A stretch of DNA of 64,000 nt from Zantedeschia hybrid cultivar. Its lineage: Eukaryota; Streptophyta; Magnoliopsida; Alismatales; Araceae. Positions within the stretch are counted from its first letter, which is position 1; each line of letters opens with the position of its first letter. The notes under the pieces were generated by a model that saw only the letters and a list, made by a program, of their open reading frames with translations, searched no databases and was not told the DNA's origin. The DNA lies in NCBI GenBank assembly GCA_030544215.1, contig JARZZO010000016.1:39702001-39766000 (forward strand), written 5' to 3'. Below are positions 1 through 11,890 of the stretch, in pieces. Made by a program: the position numbers and the translations under genes.

Positions 1-559
1 TAATCGAAGTGTATTAAACATGCATATTTCTAAACCAAACGACTAGGGAACCTACAACCGTTGTCTCGATAGAACACATTAACCACACAAACAACAGTGG
101 GGAAAAACCTCGACCCGCTGAGACCAAGCAGTAACCCCTCGGATAGCATTCTAGCTACTCCGGCCCAACTGGCTCAGGTGGTTACTCCTTCCCTCAGCAT
201 GAGTGACACTCCGAATGTACCACACCCACACCGGTACTAGCTGACCCCGGGGTTCACCAGGTGACCCTCTCTCACTAGGCGTCACCCCGCCCACGCCCCC
301 ACCGGCGCTGTGCTCCACCCACACCAGCACAGGGTGATATAGCGCTACAACTGTCACTCCAGACCCACAGTAACACAAAACCCGGTACAGTACGATCCGG
401 TCACGTGAAAAGCCCGCGATCGCACGACACTCAACGCAGTGCCATCCGGTCGTGAAGAATCCATCTCTACCGATTACACTAAAGCATGAATTAACCAACT
501 ATCTAGCAGTATGAACACATTTTACTGGTATGAATTAGTGTAGTTCTGTCTTGAATCGC

Positions 560-895
560 GTCGCCCAAGGCAGACGCCATTCAAGCTCCAAGTACTGGTT
601 CATGTAAAACACTATCTTCATAATCAGGCCTAAAAGGCGCCGACACCAGTGGTCTCCTTTTGAAAGGCGTCGACATCCTCAGACGCCATTTAGCACAGAA
701 ATCCGGGAAATGCAGAAGACATTAATCAGGGGATTTCTGCCTTAAAAGGCGTCATGGTTACCTGACGCTATTCAAATCGCGTCGCCCACCCATGACGTCT
801 TTTAGTCACAGAATCCCCGAACTGGCAGACCCTCAGTGAGGTGATTCCTGCCTAAAAGGCGTCGTGATGGCCCGACGCCCTTCAAAAAGGCGTCG
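560..895 (-). repeat. Palindrome-module array, distal block (left LTR of A)
   Basis: Repeated imperfect inverted repeats of the type GGCGTC, 8-10 bases, GACGCC, usually flanked by AAAA/TTTT, for example around 657-695 and 745-800. This is the homologue of the block at 7660-7995. Confidence 0.8.
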
Positions 896-1489
896 CCCAT
901 GCACGACGTCTTTCAACGCCAGGAACCGGGTCTGTCATGAGCCCGAGGCTCCCCTTTTCAACCCCAAAAACCCCAAAATCACCCAAAAACAGAGGAAAAA
1001 GAGGGGCGAATTCAACCTTCAGGAAACCACACTCATATAAATCCCCCATATCATCAAGAAGAGCTCCTAAACATGCTTGTTCTACCCCCCAAAACCAAAG
1101 ATCCATAACATGCTCAAATGGGGGAAACATGGTTTAAAACACAATACTATGGGAACCGTCACCCTACCGGTCACTTGAACTCCTCCAAGCTTCAAGCTGT
1201 CCACCCGTCTCGTCCCACGCCGCCGCCGGTACCGCCGTGGTCGTCTTTACTCCACCGTGACGTCGGCCGCTGTCCGGAGAGTAAAACGCCGCAGTGGAAG
1301 TGGAGGTGGTAGTGGTGGGAGCTAGGTAGGGGATGGAGTGGAGGGAGAGATGAAATGGTGGGAGGAAAAGAGAGAGAGAAGAAGGGATCGCCGCTGAGAT
1401 CGTCAGAAGGGAAGGAGGGAAAGAGAGAAGGAAGAAAGTGGGGGAAAGAAGGAGGGCTCGCGGGGTTAACCAGAGATTGGCTAAAACGC

Positions 1490-1780
1490 GTCGACATTCA
1501 CAAACGTCTATCAGGTGATGTGACGGCCGCTCTGACAGAAGTGTGAAACGCGTCGTCCTACACAGACGCCGTTCAGAAAACATGTCAGGGCCGTACTCTG
1601 ACAAACCCAGAGTCGCAGTCTGAAAGGCGTCGTCCCATGCGGACGCCGTTCAGATGACACGACAGGGCCGTACACTCGCGGCCCAAAGCCGGACCACGTG
1701 GCACCCACGTGGCAGAACCTAAAATGCGTCTGCATCGGTGGACGCCGTTCAAAACGCGTCTCGAGGTCCTGACGCGAATC
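1490..1780 (-). repeat. Palindrome-module array, proximal block (left LTR of A)
   Basis: About five GGCGTC/GACGCG modules with CTGAA and TTCAG shoulders lie in the first 370 bp of the LTR. Paired G-boxes (CACGTG at 1695 and 1706) sit among them, 11 bp apart. Confidence 0.8.
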
Positions 1781-1862
1781 GACACAGAACCTCAGCCCCC
1801 ACTAGGGCCAGAACTACAAGGTCCGACCCCGAAAACCGGATCCGAAAGTCTCGATCGTTACA

Positions 1863-1877
1863 TTCTCCCCCCCTTAA
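1863..1877 (-). promoter_or_regulatory. Polypurine tract of element A
   Basis: On the minus strand this reads TTAAGGGGGGGAGAA directly before the LTR start TGTAACG. It is the expected plus-strand DNA primer site. Confidence 0.85.
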
Positions 1878-1950
1878 AAGAATTTCGCCCCAGAAATTGG
1901 CTGCTAGAATTAACAAGGTCAAAAGCAGGGATACAAGTTCACAAGGAGAC

Positions 1951-2328
1951 TTACGAAAAGAGGTAAGGGAATTGCTCCCGCATCTCATCCTTTCGCTCCC
2001 AGGTTGCCTCACCTCCGGAGCGGTACTGCCAAATTACCTTGACCAAAGGTACAATCTTGTTCCGCAGGACCTGTTCCCTGTGATCCTCAATACGAACAGG
2101 GAACTCTGGAAAGGACAGGTCCTCAGCGACCTCCAACTCTGAAAAATCCAAAACATGGGACGGATCATGAACATACTTTCTCAGCAAGGAAACATGGAAC
2201 ACATCGTGCACCCTTGCAAGACTGGGCGGCAAGGCCAGCTGATACGCGGTTTCCCCAATTCGAGCAAGAATGGGAAAAGGCCCAATATATCGCGGACTCA
2301 GCTTGCTTCGCTTCTCGAATCTCATCAC
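1951..2328 (-). pseudogene. Element A pol C-terminus: integrase tail with chromodomain-like segment
   Basis: This reading frame (125 codons) contains KLSPRYIGPFPILARIG, the conserved GPF/Y region after the gypsy integrase core. It ends with VIWQYRSGG.EATWE, resembling the divergent chromodomain tail of Tekay/Del-type chromoviruses that is thought to help direct integration to heterochromatin. It is in the same frame as the RNase H-integrase segment (2347-3948) but separated from it by a premature TAA at 2347, where the homologous element H has a CGA codon. It ends immediately before the polypurine tract, as expected for the end of pol. The chromodomain call is by motif resemblance only. Confidence 0.85.
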
Positions 2329-2346
2329 ACCCTTGGAGGGTGAGAC

Positions 2347-3948
2347 TTAGAGAAACACGTGGTCCCCAACCTCAAAGTCAAGCAGTCTCTGTCGGACGTC
2401 AGCATAACTCTTCTGCCTACTCTGAGCTGCGGTCAACCTCTGCCGAACTGTCCTGGCAATCTCAGCACACTGCTGCACTAACTCTGGTCCCGCTATCTGT
2501 CTTTCACCGATCTCGGACCAACACACCGGAGATCGACACGGCCGCCCATACAAAGCCTCGTAAGGCGCCATGCCGATACTAGAATGGTAACTGTTGTTGT
2601 AGGCAAACTCCACTGTAGACAGATGTTGCTCCCAAGAACCTCCCCAGTCTAAGCAACATGCTCTGAGCATATCCTCCAAGGTTTGAATGGTCCTCTCCGA
2701 CTGCCCATCGGTCTTGGGATGGTAGGCCGAACTGAAAGTCAACTGAGTGCCCAAGGCCTTCTGAAAACTCTTCCAGAACCTGGAAGTAAACCTCAGATCT
2801 CGATCTGATACGATGGACAAAGGTACCCCGTGCAGGGAGATGATCCGATCTACAAACAACTTGGCCAGCTTGCCGACTGACCAGTCCTTCCTAATCGCTA
2901 GGAAGTGTGCCGACTTGGTCAGCCGATCTACGATGACCCAGATAGCGTCTCTCCTATTAGGGGATGTAGGCAGTCCCATCACAAAGTCCATAGTCACGTG
3001 CTCCCATTTCCACGCTGGAATTGGCAAGGGCTGCAACAAACCTCCGGGTCTCTGATGCTCGGCCTTAACCTGCTGACAAGTCATGCATCTAGCTACAAAC
3101 TCAGCCACATCTTTCTTCATACCAGGCCACCAGAAGTGCCTCCTCAAACAATGATACATCTTGGTTGTCCCGGGATGCACTGCATACCTCGAACGGTGCG
3201 CCTCATCAAGCACACACCCGCGCACGTCCTCCTCAGTCGGGACATAAAGTCTACCTCTGAACCTGACAGTACCGTCATCCCATAATTCCACCTCTGACCT
3301 CTGGAGAATCTGTGGTAACTCAGCATCTGCCCTCTGAGCCTCAATCACAGCATGATACACAGCTGGTCTCACAGTCAAGCTGACCAACATGGCTCTATCA
3401 TCTTCACGTGGAATCCTAAAGGAAGATTCCACAACCTGCTCGAATAATTTCCATTCTTGAACCATAAGGTATGACATGACCGTCTTCCGACTCAAGGCGT
3501 CTGCCACAACATTCGCCTTGCCCGGATGATAAGAAAGGTCAAAGTCATAATCTTTAATGAATTCCATCCACCTTCGCTGTCTCAAATTCAGATCTCTCTG
3601 AGTGAACACATACTTCAGGCTCTTGTGATCAGTAAAAACCTGAAATTTCTCTCCGTATAAGTAATGCCTCCAAATCTTAAGTGCAAATACTACGGCTGCC
3701 AGTTCCAAATCATGGGTAGGATAGTTCTCTTCATGCTTCTTCAGTTGCCGAGAAGCATAAGCCACTACTCTGCCATGCTGCATTAGAACTGCGCCCAAAC
3801 CTCGACGGGACGCATCTGAGTAAACCACAAACCCACCTAACCCAGATGGAAGCACCAACACTGGGGCTGACGTGAGGCGAGCTTTTAACTCCATAAAACT
3901 CTGCTCACATTCCTCGGTCCACACAAAACGAACTCCCTTTCCAGTCAA
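2347..3948 (-). pseudogene. Element A pol: RNase H and integrase segment
   Basis: This 533-codon open frame holds the RNase H (VVYSDASRRGLGAVLMQ near its start, then FTDHKSLKY and a HPGKANVVADALSRK end). It continues into integrase with an HHCC-type zinc site (HPGTTKMY ... CMTCQQVKAEH) and the catalytic D-D-E in MDFVMGLP, IVSDRD and GQSERTIQ. The product would copy element RNA into DNA and insert it into the genome. The frame is cut off from RT by a deletion of about 7 nt near 3950 relative to element H, and it ends at a premature stop. The catalytic residues themselves are intact. Confidence 0.93.
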
Positions 3949-4526
3949 CAGGGGGCTGCTATCGAAGAAAACCCCTGAACAAACCGCCTGTAATAACCGG
4001 CAAGCCCCAGGAAGCTCCTGATCTCAGTCACTGAAGTCGGCCTGCTCCAATCCATCACCGCCTCGATCTTGGCTGGATCCACTGCGATACCTTCACCTGA
4101 AATGACATGCCCAAGGAAGTGCACCTCGTCTAGCCAAAACTCACACTTGCTAAACTTGGCGTAAAGTTGGTGCTCTCTTAGGGCCTGCAACACCACCCGA
4201 AGATGAGTGGCTTGCTCTTCCACAGAAGAAGAATATATCAAAATATCATCAACAAATACAACCACAAACTGATCCAGGTAGGTCCTGAAGACTCGGTTCA
4301 TCAGATCCATAAAGGCCGCCGGAGCATTGGTCAAGCCGAAAGGCATAACCAAAAACTCATAATATCCATACCGAGTTCTAAAAGCCGTCTTACTAACATC
4401 AACATCCCGGATCCTGATCTGATAATATCCAGATTTCAGGTCAATCTTGGAAAACACCCTCGCAGACTGCAGGTGATCCATCAAATCATCGATCCTTGGA
4501 AGTGGGTACTTATTCTTTATTGTCAC
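3945..4526 (-). pseudogene. Element A pol: reverse transcriptase core
   Basis: The segment (about 193 codons) begins TIKNKYPLPRIDDL and contains FSKIDLKSGYYQIRI, FLVMPFGLTNAPAAF and the catalytic box VVFVDDILIYS. These are Ty3/gypsy RT fingers and palm motifs. It is in the same frame as the upstream gag-protease ORF but separated from it by a TAG at 4527, where element H has CAA. It ends in a frameshift near 3950. The RT active-site aspartates are present, so the damage is to continuity and not to the catalytic centre. Confidence 0.93.
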
Positions 4527-6449
4527 CTAGTTCAGCTGCCTATAATCGATGCACAATCTCAGAGAACCATCCTTCTTCCGGACAAGTAGAACTGGAGCAC
4601 CCCATGGAGATGTGCTGGGACGGATGAAACCCTTATCCAGCAGCTCCTGCAACTGCGCCTTCAACTCAGCGAGTTCGGCTGGCGCCATCCGATACGGAGC
4701 CTTAGACAAGGGCGCCGTACCTGGTGCAAGCTCGATGGTAAACTCGACCTCTCGCTGAGGAGGAAGGCCAGGCAGCTCCTCAGGAAACACATCTACAAAG
4801 TCACACACTACTGGCACCTCCCAAGGACTGGGACTATCGCGGACATCAGAAACAACAACAGAGGCAAGGAAGGCCTCACAACCACCAGCAAGCAATCTCT
4901 GAGCCTTAAAGGCAGAAATGAGAAAACCTCGAAAAGAGACCCTAATACCTTGGAAATACAAGGTCGGGATATCCGGAATGGAGAAACGCACCCTCTTCCT
5001 GTGGCAGTCCACCTCAGCATAAAAAGCTTCCAACCAATCCATGCCCAGGATGATATCAAAGTCACGGATGGCAAGTACAACCAACTGGGTAGGGAGCACG
5101 TGACCCTCAATGCTCAAGGGAACATTCCTCAAACAATTATAAGATAACATGAAGTCTCTAGAAGGAACCTCTACCATCAGACCATCAGATAACTCATCAA
5201 TGGGTGTAGAAAGAATATCTACGAACTGCTCAGAAATGAAAGAATGCGAAGCACCCGAATAGATCAACACATGTGCAGAGTTCCCAAGGACAGAAAGTGT
5301 ACCTTCCACCAAGTTGGACGCGCGAGCCTCCCTCTTGGTGATAGCTAGAACTCTCCCCTGGGTCCTCGGCTTCTTCTGATTACCTGAACCCTGACCCTGA
5401 CCATGCCCCTGCGGGCACTGCCTCACCAAATGGCCCTGCTGGCCACAAGTGAAACACCTCCTCGGAAGAGTGGGACACTGAGTCCCACCATGGGCACCAC
5501 CACAGTGCTGGCAAACTGCCGGAAGCCTCTGAGCTGGCTCCTGCTGTGCACTGGACACTGACTGACTCTGCTGACCCTGCCTAGGCCTGTTGCTGCCGCT
5601 GCTACCACTACTGCTGCCACCGCCTCGGAAGAACCTCCTGAATCGGGAGCCGAGTGACGACGATCCCGATCCGGACGAAGGGGCCGCTGCCGCTGCCTTA
5701 CCCCTGCCACGAACTGGCCCCTGGGCAGTCAGTCCTCTCTCCCGGGCTGACTGGTTCTGCTGAGCCTCCACTGCTGCTGCACACCTAACTGCTAATGCCA
5801 AGTCTGTACAACAGTGGGACGCCACGAAGTTCCTCAGACTGAGCCTCAGTCCATCCACAAACCTCTCCGTACGACGCTCCTCGTCCCCAGATCTGAAAGG
5901 CACGAACCGACCCAGCGAAACAAACTTCGCCTGATACTCGAGTACCGTCATACTCCCCAGCGTCAGATCCATAAACTCCCTCTCCTTGGCCCTCTGGACA
6001 TGTCTAGGGAAATACTGTGCATTGAACTCTTTAACAAAAGTCTCCCATGAAGTTTCCCTAAGACTCCTGTCCTCATAAGACAAACTCTTCAAGGTGGTCC
6101 ACCAATCATACGCGCTATCCTTCAGCATGAAGGTAGCCAATGGAGTCCTCTCCACTGCTGCACAATCCATGGTATCGAAAGTCTTCTCTATCTCTCTAAG
6201 CCAGTGAATAGCCTCATCAGGGTCGGGATGACCAGTGAAGTGAGGTGGCCTCAGCTTCAGGAATCTCTCAAGTGTAGCTGTGGACCCTCCCCGAGCACTG
6301 GAACCCTCATTAGGGTCTCGAGTCTGGTATCTAGCCATAGTGTCCATCATAGCCTCCATAAACTGCTCTACACTCGGCCTCCCTGCCTCAGACCCACTAG
6401 GGGCATCTCCCCGCTCTCGAATAACCGGCATCCTCTTCCTAGGAGCCAT
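4527..6449 (-). pseudogene. Element A gag, nucleocapsid, protease and N-terminal RT
   Basis: This 640-codon frame opens with ATG at 6449 in the context AGATGGCTCCTAGG. A retrotransposon gag domain occupies roughly residues 60-220 (LKDSAYDWW). A Ser/Gly-rich linker follows, then zinc knuckles (CQHCGGAHGGTQC and CFTCGQQGHLVRQC) and a retropepsin. The protease motif reads LIYSGASHSF, so the catalytic Asp of DSG is Tyr at residue 397; element H still has LIDSGASHSF. The frame then enters RT (SPWGAPVLLVRKKDGSLRLC) and stops at TAG 4527. This copy's protease should be inactive. Confidence 0.93.
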
Positions 6450-6590
6450 CTACTCGCCTACAATCACAAAATTGAAAAGTTCTAATAAGAGTCCTAAAAC
6501 CTATACTACGGACGTGCCTGTACGGGATAATGTATTTATTTCCCGGACTCACGACATTTAACCTAGTTATTCATTTATTTGCCAGACCGT

Positions 6591-6605
6591 ATGCTCTGAT
6601 ACCAA
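6591..6605 (-). promoter_or_regulatory. Primer binding site of element A (tRNA-iMet type)
   Basis: On the minus strand TTGGTATCAGAGCAT follows the LTR end TTACA after one base. TGGTATCAGAGC matches the 3' end of plant initiator tRNA-Met. Confidence 0.92.
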
Positions 6606-7659
6606 CTGTAACGACCCGCCACCCTATAATCGGGGATCTGATTACTAAATGGATACTGAATCATTAATTTGGAACCAAACCAGGATCTAAGTAAGTCTGG
6701 GAAATAAATAATAAACTAAGCTAAACATTCACATCGCATTGAATAGAAATGAAAGTGCAGGAATTAAAAGTTATTACAATGCGACTCGATACAGCAAATA
6801 ATTACATTCTCCAACATAAAGGAAATAATTAAACGTACAGGCTAGAAATAAAATAACAACCACATCGGGGCATACCTCGGGATAACTGCTGACGGCGCTC
6901 AACGCACGGCCGCACTCTTCTCGCTAGGTCTGCTGGGAGTCCTCACCTGAAAACCGCAGGCGTGAGTCTCAAGACAAGACTCAGTAGGGATCCTTCGATC
7001 CCCACTACCCACGCACACACCCACAAGTGTAAAATACAGCCGACAGTAAAGTAACGAGCACAGTGGTAAGTACAAATCTTAATTTTCAACGTGAAATCAC
7101 ATGTAATCGAAGTGTATTAAACATGCATATTTCTAAACCAAACGACTAGGGAACCTACAACCGCCGTCTCGATAGAACACATTAACCACACAAACAACAG
7201 TGGGGAAAAACCTCGACCCGCTGAGACCAAGCAGTAACCCCTCGGATAGCACTCTAGCTACTTTGGCCCAACTGGCTCAGGTGGTTACTCCTTCCCTCAG
7301 CATGAGTGACACTCCGAATGTACCACACCCACACCGGTACTAGCTGACCCTGGGGTTCACCAAGTGACCCTCTCTCACTAGGCGTCACCCCGCCCACGCC
7401 CCCACCGGCGCTGTGCTCCACCCACACCAGCACAGGGTGATATAGCGCTACAACTGTCACTCCAGACCCACAGTAACACAAAACCCGGCACAGTACTATC
7501 CGGTCACGTGAAAAGCCCGCGATCGCACGACACTCAACGCAATGCCATCCGGTCGTGAAGAATCCATCTCTACCGATTACACTAAAGCATGCATTAACCA
7601 ACTATCTAGCAGTATGAACACATTTTACTGGCATGAATTAGTGTAGTTCTGTCTTGAAT

Positions 7660-7995
7660 CGCGTCGCCCAAGGTCGACGCCATTCAAGCTCCAAGTACTG
7701 GTTCATGTAAAACACTATCTTCAGAATCAGGCCTAAAAGGCGTCGACACCAGTGGTCGCCTTTTGAAAGGCGTCGACATCCTCAGACGCCATTTAGCACA
7801 GAAATCCGGGAATGCAGAAGACATTAATCAGGGGATTTCTGCCTTAAAAGGCGTCATGGTTACCCGATGCTATTCAAATCGCGTCGCCCACCCATGACGT
7901 CTTTTAGTCCCAGAATCCCCGAACTGGCAGACCCTCAGTGAGGCGATTCCTGCCTAAAAGGCGTCGTGATGGCCCGACGCCCTTCAAAAAGGCGT
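7660..7995 (-). repeat. Palindrome-module array, distal block (right LTR of A)
   Basis: Successive modules GGCGTC-N-GACGCC lie next to A/T runs. They are interspersed with a recurring AGAAATCC/GGGATT-type spacer. Confidence 0.8.
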
Positions 7996-8589
7996 CGCCC
8001 ATGCACGACGTCTTTCAACGCTAGGAACCGGGTCTGTCATGAGCCCGAGGCTCCCCTTTTCAACTCCAAAAATCCAAAAATCACCCAAAAACAGAGGAAA
8101 AAGAGGGGCGAATTCAACCTTCAGGAAACCACATTTATAGAAATCCCCCATATCATCAAGAAGAGCTCCTAAACATGCTTGTTCTACCCCCCAAAACCAA
8201 AGATCCATAACATGCTCAAATGGGGGAAACATGGTTTAAAACACAATACTATGGGAACCGTCACCCTACCGGTCACTTGAACTCCTCCAAGCTTCAAGCC
8301 GTCCACCCGTCTCGTCCCACGCCGCCGCCGGTACCGCCGTGGTCGTCTTTACTCCACCGTGACGTCGGCCGCCGTCCGGAGAGTAAAACGCCGCAGTGGA
8401 AGTGGAGGTGGTAGTGGTGGGAGCTAGGTAGGGGATGGAGTGGAGGGAGAGATGAAATGGTGGGAGGAAAAGAGAGAGAGAAGAAGGGATCGCCGCTGAG
8501 ATCGTCGGAAGGGAAGGAGGGAAAGAGAGAAGGAAGAAAGTGGGGGAAAGAAGGAGGGCTCGCGGGGTTAACCAGAGATTGGCTAAAAC

Positions 8590-8880
8590 GCGTCGACATT
8601 CACAGACGTCTATCAGGTGATGTGACGGCCGCTCTGACAGGAGTCTGAAACGCGTCGTCCTACACAGACGCCGTTCAGAAAACATGTCAGGGCCGTACTC
8701 TGACAAACCCAGAGTCGCAGTCTGAAAGGCGTCGTCCCATGCGGATGCCGTTCAGACGATACGACAGGGCCGTACACTCACGGCCCAAAGCCGGACCACG
8801 TGGCACCCACGTGGCAGAACCTAAAACGCGTCTGCATCGGTGGACGCCGTTCAAAACGCGTCTCGAGGTCCTGACGCGAA
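8590..8880 (-). repeat. Palindrome-module array, proximal block (right LTR of A)
   Basis: About five modules (GCGTC...GACGT/GACGCC), including those at 8591-8610, 8653-8672 and 8728-8750. The two CACGTG boxes lie inside the block. Confidence 0.8.
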
Positions 8881-8964
8881 TCGACACAGAACCTCAGCCC
8901 CCACTAGGGCCAGAACTACAGGGTCCGACCCCGAAAACCGGATCCGAAAGTCTCGATCCTTACA

Positions 8965-10665
8965 GATGTAGACCTCCATATTCCGACCGAGTTGTGGAGC
9001 AAACATTTTGTTGACGAGACGCTGATAAGTAGCTCCAGCATTCTTCAGGCCGAAAGGCATCCGGGTGTAGCAATATAAGCCGAGATCGGTTGTAAATCTT
9101 ATTTTCTCTTCATCGTCTAGATGCATTCGGATTTGATGATAGCCTGAATAGGCGTCGAGGAAGCTGAGCAATTCATGGCCGGAAGTGGCATCCACTATCT
9201 GGTCTATCCGAGGCAGCGAAAAACTGTCCATCGGACAAGCCTTGTTGAGATTAGTGAAGTCTACACACATTCGCCACTTGCCATCCTTTTTGGGCACCAT
9301 CACTACATTAGCAATCCATTCGGGATGATTCACCTCTCGGAGATGTCCCGCGTTTAACCCTTTTTGTACTTCAGCCTGGATGGCCATCTTCCTTTCTTGA
9401 TTGAAGGTGCGCCGCTTCTGCTTGACTGGAGGCAGATTCGGGTCAACATACAGCCGATGCTCTGCCACCTCCGGGTCGACTTCGGGCATATCCGAAGGAG
9501 ACCAGGCGAAGACGTCGAGGTTTTCCTTCAAGAAGTTGATAAGTCTCTTGGCTTCAATCTTCTTAAGGCTGGAACCTATCATCAGTGTTCGGCCTTCTCC
9601 TCCCGGAACCGGAACGGTTATAAGTTCCTCTCCTGGGGATGCTTCGGCTGAAGATTCGATCGAAAGGGATTCGGCCGCAGCCTTCCCTTTGACCGAAATC
9701 ATATAGCATTGCCGGGCAGCTTCCTGATTTCCCTTGGCTTTGCCGACTCCGTGGCCGGTGCGGAACTTCAGCTTTTGATGGAAGGATGAAGGTACAACTC
9801 CAATTCCTCCGATTAGCGTTTGGCCAAAAATGGCGTTGTAGGCCGAATCAACCTTTACTACAGCAAAATCCGTTTCAATGGTTAATTGTCGAGGGGCTGT
9901 ACCTAGGGTTACAGGAAGCCGGACGATGCCTTCTACTCGGCAAGGTGCGCCATTAAAGCCGAATAGAGGCCCCCGGTGAGGCTTCATATCAGCCTCATTC
10001 AAACCCATTTTTAGGAAACAATCGTAAAAAAGTACATTGGGAGCACTTCCATTATCAACAAAGATACGATTAACATCGTAACTTTTCATTACAGCATTTA
10101 CAGCAAGGGCGTCGTCGTGAGGAACCTGAACGTCAGTCAGATCCTCCTGGCCAAAGACGATGTCTTCTTGACGAAACAGCTTCGGCCCGGCATCGATTGC
10201 TGCTATCTCTGCCGTAGCATTGGCTTGACGACGCCTTGCTCCCTCTCCCGGTCCTCCAGATATCATCATAATCGACCCGGCACTGGGTTGTTTGTGTGAC
10301 GCTTCTGCCGGGGCTGAAGCTACTTTCGGTTGAAGTGGTGCTTCTTTGTCCGGGAGTTGCCATTGCCTCGCTGCTTCAGGGGCATCTCGATTCTGTCGCT
10401 GTTGAAGCTGCACTCGTCGGTACTGCGGCAAGCGGCCTTCCCAGATGAGGCGTTCAATCTCCTCCCGAAGATGCCAGCATTCGTCAGTCGAATGGCCGGT
10501 TTCCCGATGGTACTCGCAGTATTTGCGGGAGTCCCTTCGGCGAGAATCGTCTTGATGCGCTAAGGATGCCGAAGCATACCTTTCACCTCCATGAGCATCC
10601 GGGAGGGTGGAGCAGGTACTGGTGGATAACGCTGCTGCAGATCCCGGCGCTTGTCTCGGTCCCAT
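8965..10665 (-). pseudogene. Element B zinc knuckle, protease and truncated RT
   Basis: A long open frame carries a zinc-knuckle-like KYCEYHRETGHSTDEC at its N-terminal end. A retropepsin with IFVDNGSAPNVLF follows (DNG in place of the usual DSG). RT motifs VVMVPKKDGKWRMCVDFTNL, LLSFLDAYSGYHQIRM and YTRMPFGLKNAGATY come next. The RT stops at EVYI, one residue before the expected DD catalytic pair, because element A's LTR is inserted there. The translation then runs into LTR sequence. Relative to D there is a 1-nt deletion near 10545 that moves the knuckle out of the gag frame. Confidence 0.9.
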
Positions 10666-11228
10666 TCTTCTCTTCGGTATCGCTTGCGAGAAGGTTCACG
10701 ATCTTCTGGGCGAGGACGAGTTGCTGGAGGGGTAACTGCCGATACTGTCTCGGCAGTACCTTTGCCCTTGGACATTATCAGGATCTCTCGGTTGATATAT
10801 TTATGGGCCCGAGCCACCAAGTCCTGGAAGGTGGGAGGATGGCGCTTTCCGATGGAGCTGAGAAGCCCCTCGTCCGTGCATCCACTGATTACGGCCGAGA
10901 CCGCAATCGAACTGTCCAGGTTTGGAATCTGGGCTACTTCAGCCCGGAACTTGGTAAAATACTCTTGGGGGGTCTCGGTCGGTCCTTGCCGAATGGCAAG
11001 CAGACTGGCTGAAGTTTTACATTGCCGAGTGGCATCATAAAATTGGTCGATAAACAGTTGGCCTAACTGCACTAGAGAGTGAATGGAATTGGGGGCCAAT
11101 GTTTCAAACCAAGTCAAAGTTGTTTTTTCTAGGGTGAGGGGGAAGAGACAGCAACGGACTGCCTCAGGAACCCCTCGGACGGAGAGGTAGGAATTAAATC
11201 TTTGGAAGTGGCAGACCGGATCCGTCAT
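10560..11228 (-). pseudogene. Element B gag core (capsid domain)
   Basis: The segment (222 codons) reads DPVCHFQRFNSYLSVRGV...LTWFETLAPNSIHSLVQLG...EYFTKFRAE, a plant retrotransposon gag domain. It ends at TAG 10560 after KGMLRHP. Element D has a TAG at exactly the same codon (40310). In D the frame stays open beyond the stop into the zinc knuckle and protease. Confidence 0.88.
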
Positions 11229-11280
11229 TCCATCATACAGAGGCCTTTCGATAGTTTAAAGTTGGAAGGTACCTCGACAG

Positions 11281-11856
11281 CTAGAAGCTTTGGAGAGAAA
11301 GGAGTCTGCTCAGGATGGTACTGGCCAGAGGTGCTCCATACGCCGGGATACCATCTGCTGCATTTCCTTTCTCATCGCCGTTAGTCACCGATCCAGATAT
11401 GGGGTGGTTGAAGTGGTGACCAAATGTCCTTCGGCCTTGGTCGGATGAAATGCAGACGAAGCATAGTCCGGTTCTGTCAGGATATGAATGGTGCGAGGGA
11501 CTCGGCCATGCGGCCCGCAGGGCTCGCTGTGTGCCGAAACCGCTTCGTCGTGGAATACCCGCGAGGGTGTTGGCTGTACCCTCGCAGCTTGAGTAGGACA
11601 AAATTGAGGAGGTGACAGCAGACACCATATCTCGCAAAGGCGCCAAGGAGGTGACAATAGCGGCTAGTGTGGCCACTTGCTGCTGGAGTTCTTCCACCCG
11701 GTCGTCTCTGGGAGCGAGGGACTCCGGTATAACTGGAAGGACGGAACCGTACGGAAGAACAGATGGATCACCTTCGGAGTGGAGTGCCTGCGTTGGAGTC
11801 GCCCGCGTCTCCGCCTCGTCTTGACCGGATAGTTTGGTCACCGGACGATGAGACAT
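11281..11856 (-). pseudogene. Element B gag N-terminal region
   Basis: The likely start is ATG at 11856 (MSHRPVTKLSGQDEAETRA), 35 bases after the LTR, matching MSHRLVTRRSGQDEAETRA of element D. A short coiled-coil-like stretch (VEELQQQVATLAAIVTSLAPL) follows, after which the frame is lost through indels near 11610-11660 relative to D. Confidence 0.75.
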
Positions 11857-11871
11857 GACCACTTGTTGGTT

Positions 11872-11889
11872 TCCCACAGACAACGCCAA
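11872..11889 (-). promoter_or_regulatory. Primer binding site of element B
   Basis: On the minus strand TTGGCGTTGTCTGTGGGA follows the LTR end GGCTACATCA. Element D has the better-preserved TGGCGCCGTCTGTGGG at the same place. This primer-site type is widespread in plant Tat-lineage elements. The exact tRNA is not assigned here. Confidence 0.75.
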
Positions 11890-11890
11890 G

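Larger units (their letters stand above)
1..1862 (-). repeat. Partial 3' LTR of element A (family A)
   Basis: Bases 1-1862 repeat 7104-8964 with only scattered differences. The minus-strand LTR start (TGTAACGATCG) is at 1862. A polypurine tract abuts it at 1863-1877. It carries both palindrome blocks and the paired CACGTG boxes typical of this family. Confidence 0.95.
1..8964 (-). mobile_element. Element A: Ty3/gypsy chromovirus-like LTR retrotransposon, left end cut by window
   Basis: Read on the minus strand the order is 5' LTR (6607-8964), iMet primer site, gag, protease, RT, RNase H, integrase, a C-terminal chromodomain-like tail, polypurine tract and 3' LTR (1-1862). Both LTRs begin TGTAA and end TTACA. 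The window begins about 495 bp short of the 3' LTR's outer end, so that boundary and one target-site copy are not visible. The right flank is the RT of element B, so A was inserted into B. Two premature stops and a 7-nt deletion break the polyprotein, and the protease catalytic Asp is Tyr. The copy therefore looks non-autonomous. Assignment to the Tekay/Del-like chromoviruses is inferred from the gene order and the integrase tail, not from a tree. Confidence 0.93.
6607..8964 (-). repeat. 5' LTR of element A (family A, 2358 bp)
   Basis: The LTR runs from TGTAAGGATCG at 8964 to CGGGTCGTTACA at 6607 on the minus strand. It holds a proximal palindrome block (8590-8880) with paired G-boxes at 8797 and 8808, a middle part rich in pyrimidine runs, and a distal palindrome block (7660-7995). 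Confidence 0.95.
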
